A stretch of DNA of 64,000 nucleotides from Gramella sp. MAR_2010_147 (lineage in GTDB: Bacteria; Bacteroidota; Bacteroidia; Flavobacteriales; Flavobacteriaceae): positions 3,077,001-3,141,000 of the forward strand of contig NZ_LT629741.1 of assembly GCF_900105135.1 (NCBI RefSeq), written 5' to 3'. Positions 18,719 to 27,808 of the stretch are shown one piece after another; position 1 is the stretch's first letter, and each line of letters begins with the position of its first letter. A program made the position numbers and the translations under genes. The notes beneath the pieces are model-generated. The model had not been told where the DNA came from, made no database searches, and saw nothing but the letters and a program-made list of their open reading frames with translations.

Positions 18719-19276
18719 TTATTCCTTCCATTTTATATTACACCCGATACTGGGTTTTTGATCTTCAGCCACCTTTCGGTTATTTAAAATAGCATCCATA
18801 GCTTCTCTAAGATCACGGCCATTAGGATGAATTCCGTTTCCAGGCCTACTGTCATCCAACTGTCCTCGGTAAATTAATTTTAATTCATCATCAAAAAGGT
18901 AAAAATCGGGCGTACATGCTGCGTCGTAAGCTTTGGCAATTTCCTGGGTACCATCAAACAGGTATGGGAAAGAGTATTGATGTTTTGCAGCATGCTCTTT
19001 CATCTTTTCGGGGCTATCCTGCGGATAATTTTTAATGTCATTACTCATAATTCCTGCAAAGCCAAAGCCTAATTGCCGGTACTCATTGGCAATACGTACA
19101 ATTTCTTCGTTCACATGTTTTACAAAGGGACAGTGATTGCAAATAAACATGATTAAAGTTCCGCGTTCACCTTTTACTTCATCCAGCGTCATAAGATGAT
19201 CTGTAATGGTATCCATTAATTTAAAATTGGGAGCTTTGGTTCCCAGCCTAATCATATTTGAAGCGGTACGTGACAT
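18719..19276 (-). CDS. thioredoxin-fold protein of the AhpC/TSA-like family
   Basis: 185 residues with a thioredoxin/peroxiredoxin fold: RLGTKAPNFKLMD at the start, a redox motif CNHC in FICNHCPFVKHVNEE (around residue 46), a conserved AACTPDFYLFD segment and LIYRGQLDDSRPGN. No signal peptide is present. This group is common in marine bacteria and is annotated as thioredoxin family protein; partners are unknown. A third Cys (ACTPDF) and a fourth near the C-terminus (GCNIKW) are typical of the group. Located upstream of the 1-Cys peroxiredoxin, it could supply reducing equivalents to it; that is inference. Confidence 0.85.
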   Translation of the reverse strand: MSRTASNMIRLGTKAPNFKLMDTITDHLMTLDEVKGERGTLIMFICNHCPFVKHVNEEIVRIANEYRQLGFGFAGIMSNDIKNYPQDSPEKMKEHAAKHQYSFPYLFDGTQEIAKAYDAACTPDFYLFDDELKLIYRGQLDDSRPGNGIHPNGRDLREAMDAILNNRKVAEDQKPSIGCNIKWKE

Positions 19277-19341
19277 CTTTTTTCTTAAAATTAATTATTA
19301 ATGATGAATATTCTCTATTTTGACCTTCTTAAAATTTCAAG

Positions 19342-19680
19342 ATGGAAGAAATTAATTGGAGCGACTTTGAAAAAGTAGGAATGCGGGTAGGTACTATTAC
19401 TAAGGTGGAAGAGTTTCCAGAGGCCAGAGACCCAGCTTATAAAATGACTATAGATTTTGGAGAGGAAATCGGCGAGAAGCGATCTTCTGCTCAAATCACA
19501 AGAAGATATACGAGAGAAGAATTGCCCGGTAGACAAATTATTGCAGTGATCAATTTTCCTGTAAAACGAATTGCCGGATTTAAAAGTGAATGTCTGGTTC
19601 TTGGTGTGCTTGGCGAAAATAAGGATGTGGTATTACTTTCACCCGATCAAAAAATGCCAAACGGATCAAAAATAGCTTAA
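19342..19680 (+). CDS. csaA: tRNA-binding protein CsaA
   Basis: 112 residues, the full length of CsaA: an OB-fold EMAP-II-like tRNA-binding domain with VGMRVGTITKVEEFP at the start, a PAYKMTIDFG strand, QITRRYTREELPGRQIIAVINFPVKRIAGF and a C-terminal VLLSPDQKMPNGSKI. CsaA forms dimers that bind tRNA and shows chaperone or export-related activity in Bacillus. The gene is single and divergent from the thioredoxin-fold gene. Confidence 0.93.
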   Translation: MEEINWSDFEKVGMRVGTITKVEEFPEARDPAYKMTIDFGEEIGEKRSSAQITRRYTREELPGRQIIAVINFPVKRIAGFKSECLVLGVLGENKDVVLLSPDQKMPNGSKIA

Positions 19681-19704
19681 AATATTTCTACTTTAAAAGT
19701 ATGA

Positions 19705-19738
19705 GGCACACTAAAAATTTCAAAAATTTTAGTGTGCC
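19705..19738. repeat. inverted repeat in a convergent intergenic gap
   Basis: GGCACACTAAAA at 19705-19716 pairs perfectly with TTTTAGTGTGCC at 19727-19738 around a 10-base A/T-rich loop. It lies between the ends of csaA (+) and the M14 peptidase gene (-). There is no T-tract beyond the stem, so it is not a classic terminator; it may still end or stabilise both transcripts, or be a protein-binding dyad. Confidence 0.6.
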
Positions 19739-19879
19739 GATACTAAACCATAATCTGGTGTTTATACAATACGGTATTCATTCTTACGATTCCCTGTCTT
19801 GATTTCTCTACGTGGCTGAACCTATTTCTGCTACAGTATCTCTTAAATGATTAAACCTAAGACAGGAAATGAGATGATA

Positions 19880-22396
19880 CTACATCTCGTCCCCAAAGAA
19901 AATAGCGTTCATCAGTAATTTATTGGTTCCATACCAAAACGCTCTAAAATTTGTATTATCTGTGAACAGCATTACTTCACCACGTCCCAGACTTTTATGT
20001 TTGAAAGGCACCGTTCTGGCTATAGAATCCAGGTTTGGTTTACTAATATACCCGCTTAGTAAAGGCTTTTCGGTATATTGGATAGGGTTATTGTAGCTCT
20101 GCTCGTCTGCCTCCATAAATATGGTAGTATTTCTGAAAATCGCTATTTTATTGTCTTTATATCCAAAAGCGATTGGATGACTCCTGTCCAGTTCTACTTC
20201 AAAAATAGCACCTCCTATCACCTGAGCGCCTCGAAAATCACCTCGTTCTCCAAAGCTGATATCCTCAGCGGTCATCTTATTTTCCTTAGTCTTGAATTCT
20301 ATAAACTTATGCTTCTTCATCCAGTTTACGGCATTTCTATAGGCGATAATAGTTCCACCATTTTTGATCCAGTCTTTTAATTTAGGAACAAATTCATCAC
20401 CAATTCCGCCACCCCAGGAGTTTGGAAGGATAATATCTGTATATCTGCTTAGATCTGCTCTGGAAAGGTCACTAACATCCAGTTTTGTGATCTTCATGTT
20501 GTATCGCTGATCGAATAAATGCCATATTTCTCCGGCATCATATGAAGTAATGGACTCTCCCACAACCATCGCCACTTTTTGTGGTTTTACTGCTCTAAAT
20601 TGATTGCTACCTAAATTAATACCTTTAGTCATCCCGGTTGGAATAGCTGAAATTTTAACGCCGCTTTCTTTCGAGATCTCTTTTAGAAAATCGTGTAGTT
20701 CAGTTTTTTTCATTTTCTGGTTCTGAACCGGGATCATTATGGTACCATAGCCATAATTTTTTCCTTCCAGCCAGAAATCTTCCATAGCTACTTTTGCTCG
20801 AATATCTTTTTCTAAAATGCTATTTAGAGCTTTTGGAGCCATATAATTCTTCCAGTTCAGTAAATAGGCATAATCACTTTCTTCTGGTAGTTCTGGAGAA
20901 GGCATATTGAGCTCTTCAATCTTATTGCCTGCATTTTTCATGGAAGCATCTTCGGTGAAATCGAGGTTGAAGGCCAATGGAAATGTCCAGGCAGAAATAT
21001 CGTAGAAAAGACTGTCTCTAAACTGAGTTCTTTTTTCGAACATAGCCTTTAGTAACCTATGCTGGCGTTGATCTTTAGGTACGATATAAGCTGAACCTTT
21101 TTCAAAATCATCATTATCCTGACTAAAGTCACTACCAAGCTCATATACTTCTATTTTATGTCTTTTTAGGATCTCTGCTAACTTGTAAGCGCTCACTGGG
21201 TCCATGGAATTCCCGAATGCATAAGCTCCAGATTCAGAAGAATCACGAGCTTCCTTAAAAAAGTTACGCTGGTAGTCCAGAAGCTCTGTTCTCATATGTT
21301 GAGAAGCTTCCAGCGTTGAAAGCGCTGCGGTAAATTGATTTCTGATTGTGAATGGAAAAGTAAGGATGCCATTTTCAGTCTCCTGGGCATGTCCTCTGGA
21401 ACTTCCCTGCTCAAACAAAATTCCTACACTCCCATTGATATCGGGAAAAGTAGAACCTTTTCCATAATAAAAATCGTCATAATTTTCTTCGGTGTAATAA
21501 AGTGAACCAATTTCATCAAGTGCTTCGGCGTGATATGTGCCTATTTCTCTGGTGAGATCCTGGTTCATTTTTGGCGTTAATGGGTGTGTTCTTGATGGAA
21601 TTCCCGGCTGAAAAAAGAATGTGGAATTTGATCCCATTTCATGGTGATCTGTTAGAATGTTTGGATACCACTTATGAAATGTGGCAATTCTCGCCTGAGA
21701 TTCTGGTAATTGTACAGGCAACCAGTCGCGGTTCATATCAAACCAGTAGTGATTTGTTCTTCCTCCCGGCCATACTTCGCTGTATTCACGATCCTGAGGA
21801 TCTGGATTTATGTTTTCACTCTTATTGGTATTTGCCCAGTAAGCGAATCTCTGTAAACCATCCGGGTTAAATGACGGATCAAGTAAGATTACTGTATTTT
21901 CCAATACTTCTTCGATTTTATCTCCCTGAGCAGCAGCCAGGTAATAAGCATATAATAAGGCGGCGTTAGAGCCACTGGCTTCATTTCCATGAATGGAAAA
22001 ACCCTGGTTGATCACGATGGGCATTTCTCCAGTATTTAGAGATTCAGAGTCCCTTTCAACAAGGGAAACGTGTTTTTTTCTGATGTTTTCAATATTCGCC
22101 AGGTTCTCTTCGGAAGAGATGGTAAGTAAGACCAGCGGCCTTCCTTCGTAGGTAGTACCGCGATTTTCTATTTGAATTCTTGGAGAGACCTCTGCCAGTT
22201 TGTTCATGTACATTAAAAGTCTATCATGACTCACATGCCATTCTCCCGGGATAAAACCAATGACTTCCTGCGGAGTGGGGATTTCTGAATTATATGAAAT
22301 ATCTGAAGGGAGATAGTAGTCCAGGGTGACTTCTGCATCCTGAGCCTGAACAATTAAAAATGAAAATAAGAAGAGTAAACTTGTAGTGATTCGCAT
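19880..22396 (-). CDS. secreted M14 family zinc carboxypeptidase
   Basis: 838 residues from the ATG at 22396, which directly precedes a clean signal peptide (MRITTSLLFLFSFLIVQAQ); the longer open frame upstream adds 31 non-signal residues and crosses a terminator. The M14 domain has the zinc ligands in FSIHGNEASG (HxxE) and the third ligand region in DHHEMGSNSTFFFQPG, plus the substrate region FDMNRDW. The C-terminal half, from about residue 400, is a large extra domain with a ThuA/glutamine-amidotransferase-like region (KVAMVVGESIT, DIILPNSWGGG). Relatives are exported peptidases of Bacteroidota that digest proteins or peptides at the cell surface. No T9SS C-terminal domain is evident. Confidence 0.88.
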   Translation of the reverse strand: MRITTSLLFLFSFLIVQAQDAEVTLDYYLPSDISYNSEIPTPQEVIGFIPGEWHVSHDRLLMYMNKLAEVSPRIQIENRGTTYEGRPLVLLTISSEENLANIENIRKKHVSLVERDSESLNTGEMPIVINQGFSIHGNEASGSNAALLYAYYLAAAQGDKIEEVLENTVILLDPSFNPDGLQRFAYWANTNKSENINPDPQDREYSEVWPGGRTNHYWFDMNRDWLPVQLPESQARIATFHKWYPNILTDHHEMGSNSTFFFQPGIPSRTHPLTPKMNQDLTREIGTYHAEALDEIGSLYYTEENYDDFYYGKGSTFPDINGSVGILFEQGSSRGHAQETENGILTFPFTIRNQFTAALSTLEASQHMRTELLDYQRNFFKEARDSSESGAYAFGNSMDPVSAYKLAEILKRHKIEVYELGSDFSQDNDDFEKGSAYIVPKDQRQHRLLKAMFEKRTQFRDSLFYDISAWTFPLAFNLDFTEDASMKNAGNKIEELNMPSPELPEESDYAYLLNWKNYMAPKALNSILEKDIRAKVAMEDFWLEGKNYGYGTIMIPVQNQKMKKTELHDFLKEISKESGVKISAIPTGMTKGINLGSNQFRAVKPQKVAMVVGESITSYDAGEIWHLFDQRYNMKITKLDVSDLSRADLSRYTDIILPNSWGGGIGDEFVPKLKDWIKNGGTIIAYRNAVNWMKKHKFIEFKTKENKMTAEDISFGERGDFRGAQVIGGAIFEVELDRSHPIAFGYKDNKIAIFRNTTIFMEADEQSYNNPIQYTEKPLLSGYISKPNLDSIARTVPFKHKSLGRGEVMLFTDNTNFRAFWYGTNKLLMNAIFFGDEM

Positions 22397-22423
22397 GGAT
22401 TTGGTTTTGGAAAAATCTAAGAT

Positions 22424-22454
22424 AAAAAAAACCGTCCTGAAATGGGACGGTTTT
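22424..22454 (-). terminator. intrinsic terminator of the PUR-family gene
   Basis: A 10-bp stem (22428-22437 with 22445-22454) around a 7-base loop, followed on the minus strand by a run of seven or more T. It separates the PUR gene from the M14 peptidase gene, so the peptidase needs its own promoter just downstream of it. Confidence 0.85.
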
Positions 22455-22475
22455 ATAAAACTGAAAGTAATTTTT

Positions 22476-22865
22476 TTAGATATCGTCAAAACTTACATCG
22501 GTAAATTTCTCAGCTGCAGAAGATGTAGCGGTAGAATTCTTCTCACTGTTATCATCTTCATATTCTTTTTTGAAATCTTTTTGATGACGTTCGCTAATTA
22601 CTTCTTCACCTTTTTCGTTGATGATATAGTTTGTCATTTCTTCAAGGATCTCTCTAAAACCATCAAAATCTTCTTTGTAAAGGTAGATCTTGTGTTTTTT
22701 GTAGTAGAAAGAGCCATCGTCATTAGTGAACTTCTTACTTTCTGTAATTGTAAGATAATAATCATCAGCCCGAGTGGATCTTACATCAAAAAAGTAAGTT
22801 CTTCTTCCCGCTCGTAAAACTTTAGAGAATATTTCTTCTTTCTCCATCATTCCCTTGTCGCTCAT
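22476..22865 (-). CDS. PUR-family DNA/RNA-binding protein (DUF3276)
   Basis: 129 residues. Residues 8-100 form one PUR repeat unit: EIFSKVLRAGRRTYFFDVRST, DDYYLTITESKKF, YYKKHKIYLYKEDFDGFREILEEM. The C-terminal 30 residues are acidic and Ser-rich and look disordered. Such single-repeat PUR proteins (like BpuR of Borrelia) dimerise and bind single-stranded RNA and DNA, acting as post-transcriptional or transcriptional regulators. They are almost universal in Bacteroidota. Monocistronic with a strong terminator. Confidence 0.88.
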   Translation of the reverse strand: MSDKGMMEKEEIFSKVLRAGRRTYFFDVRSTRADDYYLTITESKKFTNDDGSFYYKKHKIYLYKEDFDGFREILEEMTNYIINEKGEEVISERHQKDFKKEYEDDNSEKNSTATSSAAEKFTDVSFDDI

Positions 22866-22940
22866 AAAATAGATTCTTTAATAGGTTTGTTATTGTCGAG
22901 TTCAAAAATCTAAAAATTTTTAACATCTAACAAAAAATTT

Positions 22941-24698
22941 TCACATTTCTTTTTCATTTAGCTGTTTTGCATACAGTTCTTTGTAATAACCGTCGGTATT
23001 CATCAACTTTTCATGAGTGCCCTCCTGTACAATTTGCCCATCTTCAAGAATAATGATTTTATCAGCATTTTTAGCTGAAGAGATTCTATGACTTACTATA
23101 ATGGTGGTTTTATCTTTTGATATTTGAAAGAGGTTGTTGAGAATTTCCTCTTCGGTTTCGGTATCTACTGCGGAAAGACAGTCGTCAAAAAGCAAAATTT
23201 CAGGTTCATGTATAATTGCTCTTGCAATGGAAACACGCTGTTTCTGTCCACCCGAAAGAGTGATTCCGCGCTCACCCAAAACAGTATCATATCCTTTGCT
23301 GAATCCCATAATGTTTTTATGAACGGAAGCATTTTTTGCGGCTTTGATGATCTCGTCTTCAGTAGCCTCTGTTTTTCCAAATTTGATATTATTGCGAATA
23401 CTATCGCTAAACAGGAATGCATCTTGCGGAACATAACCAATACTTTGTCGTAGACTCTCAAGGTTAAGTTCCTGGTTATTACGACCGTCAATTAGGATTT
23501 CTCCCTGATCTATATCGTAAAGTCTGCCAATAAGTTCAAGGATCGTAGATTTTCCAGAACCAGTTTTACCAATGATCGCCAGGGTTTGTCCCTTTTTCAC
23601 ATCAAAAGAAATGTTCTTTAAAGCGGTAATATTGGTGTCGTCATAGGTAAAAGTGACATTTTTGAAAGCAATATCTCCTTTTATTGTATCTGGCTCTGCC
23701 TTTGGATTGGTTATTTCAGGTTTTTCACTTAAGAATTCATTGATACGCTCCTGGGAAGCATCTGCCTGCTGAACCAGGGATGTCACCCAGCCTATAGATG
23801 CAACAGGCCATGTAAGCATGTTTACGTACAAAATGAATTCCACCAGTACATCTATATTGGCTATTTGCCCTGAAATAAGTTGTCTTCCGCCAATATAGAT
23901 CACGATAATATTACTAATCCCTATCAACAATATCATTAAAGGAAAAAAGAAGGCCTGCACTTTTACAAGATCAATATTCTTATCCCGGCTTCCGTTGGAT
24001 AACTGGGTAAAGTTATGATTGGTTTGAGGTTCGATTCCATAGGATTTAATTACTGCGATTCCACTGAAACTCTCCTGTGTAAACGTATTTAGTTTTGATA
24101 AATATTGCTGAACCACCGTACTTCTCTTATGTATGGCTACACTTAATTTATAAATTGAAAATGCAAGGATGGGTAAAGGAATAACCGTGTACAGGGTAAG
24201 TTCTGGAGCGGCCTGGATCATGAATATAAGTACAACTACAGTAGAAGTAAAGGTGGTGACACTATACATGATAGCAGGACCAAGATATAATCGTACTTTA
24301 GAAACATCTTCACTAATCCTGTTCATCAGGTCGCCGGTCCTGTTCTTTTTATAGAAGTTGAGAGAAAGATCCTGGTAATGTTCAAAAACTTCATTTTTAA
24401 GGTCGTATTCCATATGTCTTGACACCACAATAAAAGTTTGTCGCATCAAAAAAGTGAAAAATGCAGCTATTAAGGTAGTCCCCACAATAAGTGCAATATT
24501 ATAGGCCAGTTCACTTTTTACTACTGCAATATCTGTAATCTCACCACTGATATATTTTTCAATGATCACGGTACTTTTACCAATTAGTGGAATGTAATAA
24601 ATGGCGAAAATCCTGGCGGCGATCGTAATCACTAAGCCAATAAGTAATTTCCATTTGTATTTGTTAAAATATTTATTGAGATGCTGAAGGTTTTTCAT
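22941..24698 (-). CDS. ABC exporter half-transporter (MsbA/MdlB-like permease-ATPase)
   Basis: 585 residues: six membrane helices in the first 320 residues (starting around residue 17 with WKLLIGLVITIAARIFAIYYI) and a nucleotide-binding domain with Walker A GKTGSGKST, Q-loop, signature LSGGQKQR and H-loop IVSHRISS. After Walker B the sequence reads ILLFDDCLSAVD, so the catalytic Glu is replaced by Asp, as in the degenerate subunit of heterodimeric exporters such as YheI/BmrC types. It probably exports lipids or drugs with a partner not encoded nearby, or works as a slow homodimer. Confidence 0.88.
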   Translation of the reverse strand: MKNLQHLNKYFNKYKWKLLIGLVITIAARIFAIYYIPLIGKSTVIIEKYISGEITDIAVVKSELAYNIALIVGTTLIAAFFTFLMRQTFIVVSRHMEYDLKNEVFEHYQDLSLNFYKKNRTGDLMNRISEDVSKVRLYLGPAIMYSVTTFTSTVVVLIFMIQAAPELTLYTVIPLPILAFSIYKLSVAIHKRSTVVQQYLSKLNTFTQESFSGIAVIKSYGIEPQTNHNFTQLSNGSRDKNIDLVKVQAFFFPLMILLIGISNIIVIYIGGRQLISGQIANIDVLVEFILYVNMLTWPVASIGWVTSLVQQADASQERINEFLSEKPEITNPKAEPDTIKGDIAFKNVTFTYDDTNITALKNISFDVKKGQTLAIIGKTGSGKSTILELIGRLYDIDQGEILIDGRNNQELNLESLRQSIGYVPQDAFLFSDSIRNNIKFGKTEATEDEIIKAAKNASVHKNIMGFSKGYDTVLGERGITLSGGQKQRVSIARAIIHEPEILLFDDCLSAVDTETEEEILNNLFQISKDKTTIIVSHRISSAKNADKIIILEDGQIVQEGTHEKLMNTDGYYKELYAKQLNEKEM

Positions 24699-24831
24699 TC
24701 AGGATATTTAGCTTTGTTTGAGGATTCTGTAATTTAACAGGTTTTAAATCACCTCTTTTTAAAATATTATTATTTTTGCAGCAGATTTTTGATCAAATTC
24801 AAAATCTGAATAATTTAAAAATCAACAAATT

Positions 24832-25935
24832 ATGCAAGTTGACGTTCTAAATGCAAATGAACTAAAAAAGTCTGCTCCGGTATTCGGACAGGTGTCGTTT
24901 GATGAACACGAGCAAATCGTTTTTTGCAACGACAAAGATACAGGTTTAAAGGCAATTATTGGTATTCATAACACGGTTTTAGGTCCTGCTTTAGGTGGTA
25001 CCAGAATGTGGAATTATACCAGTGAATGGGAAGCTGTAAACGATGTTTTGCGCTTATCACGAGGAATGACTTTTAAAAGTGCCATTACAGGATTAAATCT
25101 TGGTGGAGGAAAAGCTGTAATCATTGGCGATGCCAAAACAGAAAAAACTCCGGCACTCATGAGGAGATTTGGTGAATTTGTACATTCTTTAGGAGGCAAA
25201 TATATCACTGCGGAAGATGTTGGAATGGAAACTTCAGATATGGATACGGTACGCGAGGTAACTCCTTATGTTACCGGGATCTCAGAATCTAAAGGTGGAG
25301 CAGGAAATCCATCCCCAATTACCGCCTACGGAGTATTTATGGGATTGAAAGCTTCCGCTAAATTCAAATATGGATCTGATGATCTTGAAGGTAAGAAAGT
25401 CCTCGTTCAGGGAATTGGTCATGTTGGCGAAACACTTGTAGAATACCTTTCTGGCGAAGGAGCTATCGTTTATCTAACAGATATCAATGAAGAACGTCTT
25501 GAAGAGGTAAGCAAAAAATATGGATCTCATATTTTTAGAGATGGAGATATTTACGGTGCAGATATGGATATTTATGCACCATGTGCTCTTGGAGCAACAA
25601 TAAATGACGATACCATAAAAAGACTTAAAGTAGATATCATTGCTGGTGCTGCAAACAATCAGTTGGCAGATGAGGTTGCTCATGGTGAGATCCTTCAGAA
25701 AAAAGGTATTGTATACGCCCCGGATTTTCTAATTAATGCCGGCGGAATTATAAATGTTTATGCAGAGCTTGAAAATTACGACAGGCAGGAAATTATGCGT
25801 AAGACAGAAAATATCTATAATACTACATTGAGAATCCTTGAAAAAGCTTCCAAAGATGATATTACCACTCACTTCGCTGCTTTGCAAATCGCAAAACAAA
25901 GAATTGAGGACAGAAAAAATCAAAATTTAAATTAG
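24832..25935 (+). CDS. ldh: leucine dehydrogenase (Glu/Leu/Phe/Val dehydrogenase family)
   Basis: 367 residues. The N-terminal dimerisation domain has LGPALGGTRMW and the catalytic-lysine segments GMTFKSAITGLNLGGGKAVI (residues 80-100). The C-terminal Rossmann domain carries VLVQGIGHVGETLVEYL (around 193) and APCALGATIN, GAANNQL and NAGGIINVYAE. Length and motifs fit the octameric NAD-dependent leucine dehydrogenases, which interconvert branched-chain amino acids and 2-oxo acids. In Bacteroidota this feeds branched fatty-acid synthesis and amino-acid catabolism. A TATTTTTG at 24771-24778 is a possible -7 box. Confidence 0.92.
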   Translation: MQVDVLNANELKKSAPVFGQVSFDEHEQIVFCNDKDTGLKAIIGIHNTVLGPALGGTRMWNYTSEWEAVNDVLRLSRGMTFKSAITGLNLGGGKAVIIGDAKTEKTPALMRRFGEFVHSLGGKYITAEDVGMETSDMDTVREVTPYVTGISESKGGAGNPSPITAYGVFMGLKASAKFKYGSDDLEGKKVLVQGIGHVGETLVEYLSGEGAIVYLTDINEERLEEVSKKYGSHIFRDGDIYGADMDIYAPCALGATINDDTIKRLKVDIIAGAANNQLADEVAHGEILQKKGIVYAPDFLINAGGIINVYAELENYDRQEIMRKTENIYNTTLRILEKASKDDITTHFAALQIAKQRIEDRKNQNLN

Positions 25936-25963
25936 TCAGTTCTAATTAATTGATATTTTTGCA

Positions 25964-25993
25964 GGGCGAAAGAGAAAATCTTTCGCCCTTTCT
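25964..25993 (+). terminator. intrinsic terminator between ldh and nusB
   Basis: Perfect 10-bp stem GGGCGAAAGA (25964-25973) with TCTTTCGCCC (25979-25988), loop GAAAA, followed by TTTCT. Confidence 0.75.
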
Positions 25994-26018
25994 AATTTCT
26001 AAAAGTTCTTTTACAATT

Positions 26019-26963
26019 ATGTTGACAAGAAGACATATCAGGGTTAAAGTAATGCAATCACTATACGCTTTTAACCAAAGCCAGAATGACAACCTTGCCA
26101 CCGAAGAAAAATTCCTCCTGAAAAGTATGCAGGAGATGTATGATCTATTCTTACTTCAAATTAGTTTGATCACAGAGATAAGAGAACATGCAGAAACCTA
26201 TTTAGAAAAATCACAGCAAAAACATTTAGCGACCAGCGAAGAAAAAGATCCTAACAGGAAATTTGTAGATAATCAGGTCTTCCATATTCTCAATGAGAAT
26301 GAAAGTATTCAGAATGCGCTGGAAAAGCATAAGATCAATCAATGGAAACAGGATGATGAATATGTTGCGATCATTTGGAATGAGCTAAGAAATAGTCTTG
26401 CATACCAGGAGTACATGGAAACACGTGAGACGAGTTTTAAAGAAGATAAAGATTTCATTATTCATATTTTTAAAGAAATCATTGCGCCAAACGATAAGCT
26501 TTACGAGTACCTGGAAGACAAAAAACTAACCTGGGTAGATGATCTTCCTTTAGTAAATACGGCTATCCTGAAATTTCTTCAGAAAATAAAAGAATCAACC
26601 GGTAGAGATAAAAAGATCACTCAGCTTTTTAAAAATGAAGAAGATAAAGAGTTTGCTATAAAACTTTTCAGAAAGACCTATCTGAATGATGAAGATCTTT
26701 CCGAAGAAATGCTTGGAAAAACACCCAACTGGGATAAAGACAGAATTGCAGAAGTAGATATGGTACTTATCAAGATGGCGATTTGCGAATTTTTGAAATT
26801 TACCAGCATCCCTGTTAAAGTTACCATTAATGAATACCTGGAGATTGCAAAGGAATATAGTACTCCCAAAAGCAGTATTTTTATCAATGGTGTTTTAGAT
26901 AAACTTTCTAAAGAATACCAAACGGAAGACAAGCTAAATAAAACTGGTAGAGGTCTTATGTAG
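26019..26963 (+). CDS. nusB: transcription antitermination protein NusB, long Bacteroidota form
   Basis: 314 residues from the ATG at 26019 (MLTRRHIRVKVMQ, the normal NusB start); the longer frame begins inside the terminator hairpin. The NusB RNA-binding fold is split: the family start RRHIRVKVMQSLYAF is at the very N-terminus, and the rest of the domain (VDMVLIKMAICEFL, PVKVTINEYLEIAKEYS, SIFINGVLDKLSKE) is at about residues 245-305. Between them are some 150 residues that E. coli NusB (139 residues) lacks. NusB binds boxA RNA with S10 and supports rRNA antitermination. The start is unlikely to be earlier. Confidence 0.88.
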   Translation: MLTRRHIRVKVMQSLYAFNQSQNDNLATEEKFLLKSMQEMYDLFLLQISLITEIREHAETYLEKSQQKHLATSEEKDPNRKFVDNQVFHILNENESIQNALEKHKINQWKQDDEYVAIIWNELRNSLAYQEYMETRETSFKEDKDFIIHIFKEIIAPNDKLYEYLEDKKLTWVDDLPLVNTAILKFLQKIKESTGRDKKITQLFKNEEDKEFAIKLFRKTYLNDEDLSEEMLGKTPNWDKDRIAEVDMVLIKMAICEFLKFTSIPVKVTINEYLEIAKEYSTPKSSIFINGVLDKLSKEYQTEDKLNKTGRGLM

Positions 26964-27016
26964 TAAAGATTTTTTATTATTTTTATCAATTAGAAATTAA
27001 ACAAAATAACTTCACC

Positions 27017-27475
27017 ATGAAAAAAACAATTTTAATGTTTGCAGCAGTAGGGGCGATGCTGTTCACCGGATGTAAAGATAATGCCTCAGAGAAGGTAAAA
27101 GCAGAAAACGTTGAAGCATCTGCTGAACGTGATGCTAAAGAAACGGTATATCCGGAAATCACTTTTGAAGAAACAGAATTTGATTTTGGAAATATCGCCA
27201 AAGGTACTAATGTAGAGCATGTGTTTAAGTTTACAAATACAGGAGATGCTCCTTTAGTAATTACCAATGCATCCAGTTCTTGTGGTTGTACTGTACCAAC
27301 GTATCCTAAAAACGAAACGATCTCTCCTGGAGAATCCAGCGAAATGTTAGTTAAGTTTAACGGGTCTGGTAACGGGCAGGTTACTAAAACAGTGACTGTA
27401 TCTGCAAATACAGAATCAGGAAAAGAACAAATTAAAATCAAAGCTTTTGTAGAAGCTGACGAAAACGCTAGCTAA
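27017..27475 (+). CDS. DUF1573 domain lipoprotein
   Basis: 152 residues: lipoprotein signal with lipobox MLFTGC (Cys near residue 19), a charged Ala/Glu-rich linker, then an immunoglobulin-like DUF1573 domain (ITFEETEFDFGNIAKGTNVEHVFKFTNTG and APLVITNASSSCGCTVPTYP). The domain belongs to the ASH/MSP-like beta-sandwich group; the SSCGCT motif is invariant in the family. It is anchored in the envelope, role unknown. It sits nine bases upstream of yajC in the same operon as nusB, an arrangement I recognise as common in flavobacteria. Confidence 0.88.
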   Translation: MKKTILMFAAVGAMLFTGCKDNASEKVKAENVEASAERDAKETVYPEITFEETEFDFGNIAKGTNVEHVFKFTNTGDAPLVITNASSSCGCTVPTYPKNETISPGESSEMLVKFNGSGNGQVTKTVTVSANTESGKEQIKIKAFVEADENAS

Positions 27476-27483
27476 AAGCATAT

Positions 27484-27789
27484 ATGGATCAATTAACGCA
27501 GTTTGCACCAATTATTTTAATGTTTGTGGTGGTGTATTTTTTTATGATACGCCCGCAAATGAAAAAAGCTAAACAGGAAAAAAGTTTTGCCGCCGAACTT
27601 AAAAAAGGAGATCGGGTTATTACCAAAAGTGGTATGCATGGTAAAATTGTTGATTTCAGCGAAAAAAATAATTCGGTGATAATTGAAACCGGCGCAGGAA
27701 AAATAACATTTGACAGGTCTTCGATTTCTATGGAAATGAGTCAGAAATTGAATGAACCGGCAAAACCTGCCAAGGAAAAAAAGAAGTAA
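27484..27789 (+). CDS. yajC: preprotein translocase subunit YajC
   Basis: 101 residues: one N-terminal membrane helix (IILMFVVVYFFMIRPQMKKAKQ) and a small basic cytoplasmic domain with LKKGDRVITKSGMHGKIVDF. YajC associates with SecDF at the Sec translocon. It follows the DUF1573 gene by eight bases and ends at a strong terminator. Confidence 0.95.
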   Translation: MDQLTQFAPIILMFVVVYFFMIRPQMKKAKQEKSFAAELKKGDRVITKSGMHGKIVDFSEKNNSVIIETGAGKITFDRSSISMEMSQKLNEPAKPAKEKKK

Positions 27790-27808
27790 TACAATACTTT
27801 AAATAGTG

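Noticed and set aside
22386..22817. 143-codon plus-strand frame over the PUR gene and its terminator
   Set aside because: It runs through a strong terminator hairpin and mirrors the DUF3276 gene; the Phe-rich product has no recognisable domain.
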